From Oscillospiraceae bacterium (GTDB lineage: Bacteria; Bacillota; Clostridia; Oscillospirales; Oscillospiraceae), in NCBI GenBank assembly GCA_020025595.1, contig JAHHRV010000014.1, positions 1-47,230 on the forward strand: a DNA stretch of 47,230 nucleotides, written 5' to 3'. The number at the start of each line of letters is the position of its first letter. Within the stretch, counting starts at the first letter, position 1. The translations under genes were made by a program, and so were the position numbers. The notes beneath the pieces are model-generated. The model made no database searches and was not told where the DNA came from. It saw only the letters and a list, made by a program, of their open reading frames with translations. Of the stretch, positions 41,665-47,230 are shown in pieces.

Positions 41665-42903
41665 TTGCAGTCACTTTTGGTCGACGGGGGGAAGCGATTA
41701 TTCGGAGAGGTCCAGATATCCGGCAGCAAAAATGCTGTACTCCCCATGCTGGCTGCAACGGTATTATTTAAGGAACCCTGTTGCATCCAATCAGTTCCGA
41801 ATCTGACGGATGTGGATGCGGCAGTGGATATATTGACTTACCTGGGAGCGAAGGTGGAACGCAGCGGCGGAAGCCTTTGCGTGGACCCCAGACCCATTTG
41901 GCGCTGGGACATTCCCGACGAACTGATGAACCGAATGCGCGGATCTGTGTTTTTTGCCGGGGCGTTGATGGCCCGGATGGGAAAATGCAGACTGACTCAG
42001 CCGGGAGGCTGCCCGCTGGGGAAGCGTCCCGTGAATTTCCACATTGATGGATTGATGGCACTGGGTGCCAGAGCGGATACTTTGGATGATCAGATATATT
42101 CGGGGCATCTTGTAGGGACGGAAATCATTCTGCCATACCCCAGCGTCGGTGCGACAGAGAATCTGATTCTTGCCGGCGTTGGAGCAGAGGGAATGACGAC
42201 CATTCACAATGCAGCCAGAGAACCGGAAATCTGCTGTCTGTGTGATTTCCTGCGGGCAGGAGGCTGCCGCATTTCCGGCGACGGCACCAGGTGCATCCGG
42301 GTTATGGGAGGCCTTCCGGACAGCAGCCGGATGCAGGTGATTCCCGATCGGATGGAAGCGGCAACTTTTGCGTGTGCAGTGGCATCTGCCGGCGGAGATA
42401 TTCTGCTGCGGAATGTGCAGCCGTTGCACTTTGCTCCGGTGCTCAGTGTGCTGGAACGGGCAGGGTGCAGCGTGTATTACAGAAATGATCAGGTTCGCGT
42501 ACAGGCGGAGGAGCTGGTCAGCCCCGGCAGGGTCGTTACAGCGCCCTATCCGGGATTCCCTACGGATGCGCAGGCACCTATCATGGCAGCTCTGCTCCGG
42601 GCGAAAGGGACAACGATAATTGATGAAACGGTTTTTTCAGACCGCATGAATCATATAGAAGGCTTCCGTACCATGGGAGCACAGGTGGAGCGCATTGGAA
42701 ACTGCGCCTGGATCCATGGCGTGCAGAAGCTGCACGGCGGCACGGTTACGGCGCAGGATCTGCGCGGCGGAGCCGCTTTGACGGTTGCTGCTCTGGCAGC
42801 ACAGGGAAAAACGACAATACTTGGCCTTCGGCATATTCTGCGGGGCTATGAAGACTTTGCCTTGAAACTGCGTTCTCTGGGCGCAGATGTTCAACAGGCT
42901 TAG
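41665..42903 (+). CDS. murA: UDP-N-acetylglucosamine 1-carboxyvinyltransferase MurA
   Basis: MurA transfers enolpyruvate from PEP to UDP-GlcNAc, the first committed step of peptidoglycan synthesis and the fosfomycin target. The start is uncertain. The TTG at 41665, preceded by GGGGGG at 41652-41657, gives MQSLLVDGGKRLFGEVQISGSKNAVLP, which aligns with the family start. An in-frame ATG at 41647 has no binding site and lies in a hairpin. With the TTG the protein has 412 residues. Lys in GSKNAVLP and the catalytic Cys in PGGCPLGKRPVNFHIDGL are present, and GYPGFPTDAQAPIMAALLRAKG is recognisable with a changed first base (PYPGFPTDAQAP). It occupies a place in the dcw cluster where murD or murB usually stands. 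Confidence 0.93.
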   Translation: MQSLLVDGGKRLFGEVQISGSKNAVLPMLAATVLFKEPCCIQSVPNLTDVDAAVDILTYLGAKVERSGGSLCVDPRPIWRWDIPDELMNRMRGSVFFAGALMARMGKCRLTQPGGCPLGKRPVNFHIDGLMALGARADTLDDQIYSGHLVGTEIILPYPSVGATENLILAGVGAEGMTTIHNAAREPEICCLCDFLRAGGCRISGDGTRCIRVMGGLPDSSRMQVIPDRMEAATFACAVASAGGDILLRNVQPLHFAPVLSVLERAGCSVYYRNDQVRVQAEELVSPGRVVTAPYPGFPTDAQAPIMAALLRAKGTTIIDETVFSDRMNHIEGFRTMGAQVERIGNCAWIHGVQKLHGGTVTAQDLRGGAALTVAALAAQGKTTILGLRHILRGYEDFALKLRSLGADVQQA

Positions 42904-42914
42904 GGAGGATACAT

Positions 42915-44114
42915 ATGGATACAAAAGACAAAAAGCCGGTACGCCGGTCTGCCAATCGACGGCCCGACAGCCGACGGCCTGCCGCTGCACGATCCGCTGC
43001 TGCAAAATCCGGCACCGCACGCCGTGATGCCGCTCCGGAACGCCGCAGGCGTCCGTCTTCTGCACAGGCAAGAAAACCAATGCCCCAGCAGAAAAAGAGA
43101 GTGGTGCGCCCGCCTCGTGAGGATATTCCTGAGGTGGTTTACACAATTCCAAAGCCCTTCCGCAAGGGACAGTTTGTGCTGAAACTGGTCAGCGTTGTGG
43201 CGGTGGTTATGGCGATGGTACTGGCGCTGTCCATTTTCTTCCGGGTAGACACGATTCAGGTTTACGGAACGGATAAATACACGCCCTGGATGATCCGGGA
43301 GGCTTCCGGTGTTGAAGAGGGCGATTCTCTGCTGGGTGTCAGCAAGGCTCGGGTTGCAGGCAGGATCATTGCAAAACTGCCTTATGTCGACAAGGTAAAA
43401 GTCGGTATAAATCTGCCCGGTACGGTAAATATAGAGATTACGGAGCTGAAGGTGACCTATGCTGTTCAGGCATCGGATTCGACCTGGTGGCTCATTACTT
43501 CCGACGGACGCGTTGTTGATCAGATCGATACGACAGCAGCCAACGGCTACACCAAAATTCTGGGTGTTCAGATCGAGTCTCCGGCAGAGGGCCAGACTGT
43601 TCAGGCGGCACCGCTTCAGCAGCCTGAGGATTCGGATGAAGATACGGAAGAAACTCAGCCTGTAGAGGAAACCACAGAGGCAACCGAAGCAACAGAGGAA
43701 ACGGAAAGCACGGAAGAAACAGAAGCAACGGAGGAAACGACAGCTGATGCTTCCGAGGAAACAACTGAGCCTACAAAGGCCACTTCAGAGACGGTTCCTT
43801 CCAGTCCTGTAGAGCTTCCGGTGCAGGCAGATCTGACACATGATCAGGTGCTGAATGTTGCACTGGAGATCACCCAGTGCCTGGAGCGCAGTGAGGTAAT
43901 CGGTCAGATTGCATCCATTGATGTTTCCGATCCTGCGAACCTGACGATGGAATACGGCCAGCGCTTCCATGTGCTCCTGGGCGATGCACAGCGTCTGGAA
44001 TACAAAATCAATTATATGGCCCAGGCGGTCAGACAGCTGCATGATGATATCGCCGGTGAGATGGATGTGTCCTTTGCGTTTTCGGAAGAAGCAATTTTGA
44101 CTCCACTGAAGTAA
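42915..44114 (+). CDS. ftsQ: cell division protein FtsQ/DivIB with Thr/Glu-rich insertion
   Basis: FtsQ (DivIB) is a bitopic divisome protein that binds FtsL and FtsB outside the membrane. The 399 residues start with a long basic, Arg/Pro/Ala-rich cytoplasmic tail (1-85) followed by a membrane helix (about 89-109). A POTRA domain (about 110-185, IQVYGTDKYTPWMIREASG) and the beta domain come next. The beta domain is interrupted at about 238-293 by a Thr/Glu-rich segment with repeats such as TEATEETEST, then resumes (ITQCLERSEVIGQIASIDV to AFSEEAILTPLK). AGGGAGG precedes the ATG. It starts 12 bases after murA and ends 140 bases before ftsZ, which has its own promoter. Confidence 0.88.
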   Translation: MDTKDKKPVRRSANRRPDSRRPAAARSAAAKSGTARRDAAPERRRRPSSAQARKPMPQQKKRVVRPPREDIPEVVYTIPKPFRKGQFVLKLVSVVAVVMAMVLALSIFFRVDTIQVYGTDKYTPWMIREASGVEEGDSLLGVSKARVAGRIIAKLPYVDKVKVGINLPGTVNIEITELKVTYAVQASDSTWWLITSDGRVVDQIDTTAANGYTKILGVQIESPAEGQTVQAAPLQQPEDSDEDTEETQPVEETTEATEATEETESTEETEATEETTADASEETTEPTKATSETVPSSPVELPVQADLTHDQVLNVALEITQCLERSEVIGQIASIDVSDPANLTMEYGQRFHVLLGDAQRLEYKINYMAQAVRQLHDDIAGEMDVSFAFSEEAILTPLK

Positions 44115-44162
44115 ATGGATACAAATCCCTACAAAATCTTTCAGGAAATTATAGATTGTCTA

Positions 44163-44191
44163 TTGACCAAATGGAGTTTTCACGCTAGAAT
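44163..44191 (+). promoter_or_regulatory. sigma-A-type promoter for ftsZ
   Basis: TTGACC at 44163-44168 and TAGAAT at 44186-44191 are separated by 17 bases. The leader would be about 57 bases, ending in AGGAGG at 44241-44246. Confidence 0.78.
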
Positions 44192-44254
44192 ATACAGGTA
44201 TAAATGTAGTATTGTCACGCACCCGATGCGAAATATACATAGGAGGATATTTTT

Positions 44255-45334
44255 ATGACTGAAGCTTTTCAGGAAAGAGTAGTTAAAATCAAGGTCATCG
44301 GCGTCGGCGGCGCCGGTAACAATGTTATCAATCGTATGATCGAGTCCGGCGTTAATGGCGTCGATTTTGTGGTGGTTAACACCGATAAGCAGGATCTGAA
44401 CAAGTCCAACTGCTCCAACAAGCTGCAGATCGGCGAGAAGCTGACCGGCGGTATGGGCGCAGGTTCCAAGCCTGAAATTGGCCGTAAGTCTGCAGAAGAG
44501 TCCAGAGCTGCCATTGCTAAGGTTCTGGAAGATACTGACATGGTCTTCATCACTGCCGGTATGGGCGGCGGTACCGGTACCGGTGCAGCTCCTATCGTTG
44601 CAGATCTGGCTCACGAGGCCGGTATTCTGACCGTTGGTGTCGTTACCAAGCCCTTCAAGTTCGAGGGTGCAAACCGTATGCGTCAGGCTGAGGCTGGTAT
44701 CGCTGAGCTGAGCGAGAGAGTTGACTCCCTGATCATTATCCCCAATGATCGTCTGAAGTATGTCACCGAGCAGAAGATCACCTTTGCTAACGCTTTCGGC
44801 ATCGCTGACGATGTTCTGAAGCAGGCTGTGACCTCCATCTCCGAGCTGGTTGGTTACTCTGACCGCGTGATCATCAACCTGGACTTCGCTGACGTGTCCG
44901 CTGTTATGAAGGACGCTGGCCGTGCACACATGGGTGTCGGCACTGCTTCCGGCCGTGAAAAGGCTGAGCAGGCTGCTCTGGCTGCTGTTTCCAGCCCCCT
45001 GCTGGAGACCTCTATCAACGGTGCTACCGGCGTTCTGGTGAATGTTACCGGTTCTTCCGAGCTGACTCTGGATGATGTAGAGACTGCTGCCGGCATCGTT
45101 CAGGAGGCTGCTAACCCCGACGCAAACATCATCTTCGGTGCAACTTCTTCCGATCAGTTCGAAGACGAGATGCGCGTTACCGTTATCGCTACCGGCTTCG
45201 AGCAGGCTGACGGCGAGCAGACCGCTTCCAAGGAGACTGCTTCTGCATCTTCTGCTACCGGTTCCGCTGCAACCGCTGCAAAGCCCTCTGACATCAGCGA
45301 CATCGACGAGATCTTCAAGATCTTCGGCCGTTGA
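44255..45334 (+). CDS. ftsZ: cell division protein FtsZ
   Basis: FtsZ is the tubulin-like GTPase that forms the division ring. The 359 residues begin with VVKIKVIGVGGAGNNVINRM and have the GTP-binding signature AGMGGGTGTGAAP near 103-115, NDRL near 167 and the T7 loop NLDFADVSAVM near 207. The globular core ends near 315 (VIATGFEQ). A short Ala/Ser/Thr linker and the tail DISDIDEIFKIFGR follow. The tail lacks the usual DIPxFL-type peptide that binds FtsA and SepF, and ftsA is not next to this gene. Codon bias shows strong expression. A good terminator follows. Confidence 0.98.
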   Translation: MTEAFQERVVKIKVIGVGGAGNNVINRMIESGVNGVDFVVVNTDKQDLNKSNCSNKLQIGEKLTGGMGAGSKPEIGRKSAEESRAAIAKVLEDTDMVFITAGMGGGTGTGAAPIVADLAHEAGILTVGVVTKPFKFEGANRMRQAEAGIAELSERVDSLIIIPNDRLKYVTEQKITFANAFGIADDVLKQAVTSISELVGYSDRVIINLDFADVSAVMKDAGRAHMGVGTASGREKAEQAALAAVSSPLLETSINGATGVLVNVTGSSELTLDDVETAAGIVQEAANPDANIIFGATSSDQFEDEMRVTVIATGFEQADGEQTASKETASASSATGSAATAAKPSDISDIDEIFKIFGR

Positions 45335-45350
45335 TCTGAATGCAATTTCT

Positions 45351-45382
45351 GCACCCCAGGTTTCTGGCCTGGGGTGCTTTTT
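45351..45382 (+). terminator. Rho-independent terminator after ftsZ
   Basis: GCACCCCAGG at 45351-45360 pairs perfectly with CCTGGGGTGC at 45368-45377 around a seven-base loop, followed by TTTTT. Confidence 0.93.
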
Positions 45383-45407
45383 CAATGTTTGATGGAGGTG
45401 TCGAAAG

Positions 45408-46157
45408 ATGAATGCCTACGGAGCCTTGGCGGCCTCCTATGACCGTCTGACCAATGATGTCGATTACGATGCTGTGATCGACTTTGCACACGAAATCCTG
45501 GCACAGGAGGGACTGCAGCCCAGAACGGTGGCAGACCTGGCCTGCGGTACCGGATCGACTACCAGAATCCTTGCAGAAAGAGGCTATCAGGTTGTGGCAG
45601 TGGATCTGTCTGAGGATATGCTCATGCAGGCCTTTGACAAGTGCGCAGATCTTGACAACCAGCCTGCTTTCATTCACCAGAGCCTGCAGGAGTTAAAACT
45701 GCTGCGGGGTGTGGATATGGCTGTCTGCTTTTTGGACAGTCTGGACTATATTCTGGATCCGCAGGACTGCAAAGAGGCGATTCGCCGGGTATACAAAGCA
45801 CTGAACCCCGGTGGAATCTTTATTTTTGATGTGAATACCCCGGAAAAACTCCGCGCTATGGATGGACAGGTATTCCTGGATGAGGATGACGATGTTTACT
45901 GCGTCTGGAGAGGGGAATTCGATACAGATACGAATATCTGCTCCTATGGTATGGACCTGTTCCAGCGGTGCGGGGAGCTCTGGCATCGTTCTTTTGAAGA
46001 GCATCAGGAGTATGCGTATTCTGCCCAGCAGCTGACTTCCTTCCTGAAGGACGCGGGATTTACCTCGGTGCGTGTGTATGCCGACAGAATCCTGTCCGAT
46101 CCCAGACCGGGGGAACAGCGGATCTATTTCAAAGCTAGAAAGGGAAAAATCAAATGA
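45408..46157 (+). CDS. class I SAM-dependent methyltransferase, substrate unknown
   Basis: A small cytoplasmic methyltransferase. The 249 residues start with YGALAASYDRLTNDVDYDA, common in the YqeM/UbiE-like group. The SAM motif is VADLACGTGSTTRILAERG (about 41-59), then VAVDLSEDML near 64, the post-II region MAVCFLDSLDYIL near 104 and LNPGGIFIFDVNTP near 131. GGAGG precedes the ATG. The stop overlaps the hslO start by ATGA, so the two are coupled. B. subtilis YqeM, of similar type, sits after rsfS; this gene is the likely counterpart displaced to hslO, but that is inference. The substrate cannot be told from sequence. Confidence 0.87.
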   Translation: MNAYGALAASYDRLTNDVDYDAVIDFAHEILAQEGLQPRTVADLACGTGSTTRILAERGYQVVAVDLSEDMLMQAFDKCADLDNQPAFIHQSLQELKLLRGVDMAVCFLDSLDYILDPQDCKEAIRRVYKALNPGGIFIFDVNTPEKLRAMDGQVFLDEDDDVYCVWRGEFDTDTNICSYGMDLFQRCGELWHRSFEEHQEYAYSAQQLTSFLKDAGFTSVRVYADRILSDPRPGEQRIYFKARKGKIK

Positions 46158-47032
46158 GTGATTATATTGTTCGCGGAATGAGCATGGACGGCTTCGTGAA
46201 AGTTGTTGCCATCCGCTCTACAGAAACTGTCAGACGCGCAGCCGAAATTCACCGGACTACCCCAAATGCTACTGCAGCCTTTGGTCGGGCGCTGACGGCT
46301 GCATCCATGATGGGTAACATGCAGAAGGTGGACAACGGCTCCATGACGCTGCAGATCAAGGGCGGCGGCCCTGTGGGTGCCATCGTCTGTGTGTCCGACT
46401 CCATCGGCAATGTCCGCGGTTATGTGACCCAGCCCAATGTGCCGCTGGTGGAAAAGTGCCCCGGTAAGCTGGATGTGGGCGCTACTGTCGGTACAGATGG
46501 CACACTGACGGTTATCCGTGACCTGCAGATGAAGGAGCCGTATGTGGGCTCTGTGGAGCTGGTATCCGGCGAGATCGCTGACGATGTTACTGCATATTTT
46601 GCTCAGAGCGAGCAGACTGCCACGGCCTGCGCACTGGGCGTGTTGGTTGACCGGGATCAGAGTGTCAAGGTGGCAGGCGGTTATATCCTGCAGCTGCTGC
46701 CCGGTGCTCCGGATGAAGTGATCGACAAGCTGGAGGAGGGCATCCGCCGTTCCGGCGCGGTGACTCCCATGCTGGAGCAGGGAATGACTCCGGAAGAAAT
46801 TCTGGGTCAGGTCTGCGGAGATCTGGGCGTTGTGTTCATGGAGACTACCGAAATCTCTTATAAGTGCTACTGCTCCCGTGAGCGGGTGGAGTCTGCACTG
46901 ATCAGCCTGGGCAGAGACGAACTGACAGATATCATGAACGAGGAAAAAACCTTCCCGGTTGAATGTCAATTCTGTGATACAGTATATAAGTTCACTCCGG
47001 AGGATATTTCGGAGATCTTGAAAAAGATTTGA
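46154..47032 (+). CDS. hslO: redox-regulated chaperone Hsp33
   Basis: Hsp33 is a cytoplasmic holdase switched on by oxidation and unfolding of its zinc centre. The 292-residue length is typical. The N-terminal core starts SDYIVRGMSMDGFVKVVAI and contains GGGPVGAIVCVSDS near 73. The C-terminal zinc switch has the family pattern CxC-x30-CxxC: Cys238 and Cys240 (YKCYCSRERV), Cys271 and Cys274 (CQFC). It overlaps the methyltransferase gene by four bases. No strong terminator is seen in the 75 bases that follow before the tRNA promoter. Confidence 0.97.
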   Translation: MSDYIVRGMSMDGFVKVVAIRSTETVRRAAEIHRTTPNATAAFGRALTAASMMGNMQKVDNGSMTLQIKGGGPVGAIVCVSDSIGNVRGYVTQPNVPLVEKCPGKLDVGATVGTDGTLTVIRDLQMKEPYVGSVELVSGEIADDVTAYFAQSEQTATACALGVLVDRDQSVKVAGGYILQLLPGAPDEVIDKLEEGIRRSGAVTPMLEQGMTPEEILGQVCGDLGVVFMETTEISYKCYCSRERVESALISLGRDELTDIMNEEKTFPVECQFCDTVYKFTPEDISEILKKI

Positions 47033-47080
47033 TTTATACCTGGAAATGACTGGGATATGGCCTGTTTTGAACATAGAAAG

Positions 47081-47104
47081 TTTTTTGAAAAAATCTTCAA
47101 AAAA
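47081..47104. repeat. AT-rich inverted repeat upstream of the tRNA promoter
   Basis: TTTTTTGAA at 47081-47089 and TTCAAAAAA at 47096-47104 form a 9-bp perfect dyad ending five bases before the -35 of the tRNA promoter. It may act as an AT-rich upstream (UP-like) element. Confidence 0.45.
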
Positions 47105-47108
47105 GTGC

Positions 47109-47137
47109 TTGACAAAACGGGCCATAACAGGTATAAT
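47109..47137 (+). promoter_or_regulatory. consensus sigma-A promoter for the tRNA gene(s)
   Basis: A perfect TTGACA at 47109-47114 and a perfect TATAAT at 47132-47137 are separated by 17 bases. The expected start lies about 35 bases before the tRNA. This is the strongest promoter in the window, as usual for stable RNA. Confidence 0.93.
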
Positions 47138-47177
47138 AATCCACGTCGCTGAGGTAAACGCCTCGCGGCACTGAGTT

Positions 47178-47230
47178 GGGAGCATAGCTCAGCTGGGAGA
47201 GCACATGCCTTACAAGCATGGGGTCACAGG
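47178..47230 (+). tRNA. tRNA-Val (anticodon TAC), cut by the window end
   Basis: The 5' acceptor strand GGGAGCA starts at 47178, then TA, D stem GCTC/GAGC and anticodon stem CATGC/GCATG. The loop is CTTACAA with anticodon TAC at 47211-47213. The T arm has begun (ACAGG) when the window stops, so the 3' end is missing. More tRNA genes may follow outside. Confidence 0.93.

Noticed and set aside
1..47230. Mobile elements, prophage, toxin-antitoxin, defence genes or CRISPR
   Set aside because: Both strands were read for transposase, integrase, restriction, Cas and toxin motifs and for direct-repeat arrays; none was found. Gene content is uniformly housekeeping.

Overview
The window is a stretch of core chromosome from a low-to-mid GC member of the Firmicutes (Bacillota), most likely class Clostridia and plausibly the Oscillospirales. 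This placement is an inference. It rests on an acetate fermentation gene (ackA), endospore genes (spmA, spmB), a meso-DAP-type MurE, an AbrB-type regulator beside rsmI, an EF-P gene followed by a CD1247-type acidic protein, Firmicute gene order (dprA-topA-trmFO; plsX-rnc-smc-ftsY; yhbY-nadD-yqeK-rsfS) and frequent GTG/TTG starts with strong AGGAGG sites. No phage, transposon, CRISPR array or obvious horizontally acquired island is visible. The window is almost fully coding and no gene-free gap exceeds about 170 bases.

Layout: 1-6.7 kb holds ackA, pepT, the KtrB/KtrA potassium uptake pair, a SpoU-type RNA methyltransferase and dprA. 6.7-12.1 kb holds topA, trmFO, plsX and rnc, ending in a clear terminator. 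12.2-21.9 kb starts at its own promoter and runs smc, ftsY, rdgB, yhbY, a fused nadD-yqeK gene, rsfS and leuS. 22.0-25.2 kb holds rpsU, a YqeG-like phosphatase overlapping an M24 peptidase, efp, and an acidic zinc-ribbon protein. 25.2-28.5 kb is the main minus-strand part: spmB/spmA, and a ferredoxin-trmN6-rsmI unit, with an AbrB-like gene on the plus strand between them. 28.7-31.0 kb is a ClpC-like ATPase. 31.1-45.3 kb is the division and cell wall (dcw) cluster: mraZ, rsmH, ftsL, a PASTA penicillin-binding protein, murE, murF, mraY, ftsW, murG, murA, ftsQ, ftsZ. The window ends with a methyltransferase, hslO and the first part of a tRNA-Val gene.

Functionally the dcw genes make UDP-MurNAc-pentapeptide (MurA, MurE, MurF), the lipid intermediates (MraY, MurG) and the septal machinery (FtsL, FtsQ, FtsW, PBP, FtsZ). 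The cluster lacks murB, murC, murD, ftsA and sepF. MraZ probably autoregulates it through four TGGAG repeats spaced about 10 bp apart just upstream of mraZ.

The observations most worth checking are: two dyad sites with LexA-like geometry and the same 10-bp core, flanking the AbrB-like gene promoter; an 86-base set of three nested inverted repeats between ftsL and the PBP gene that contains the PBP ribosome binding site; the nadD-yqeK fusion; the Asp-rich zinc-ribbon protein beside efp; and the atypical FtsZ tail in a cluster without ftsA. I do not see a wholly new system. The window is mainly housekeeping, with a few regulatory elements that look undescribed.
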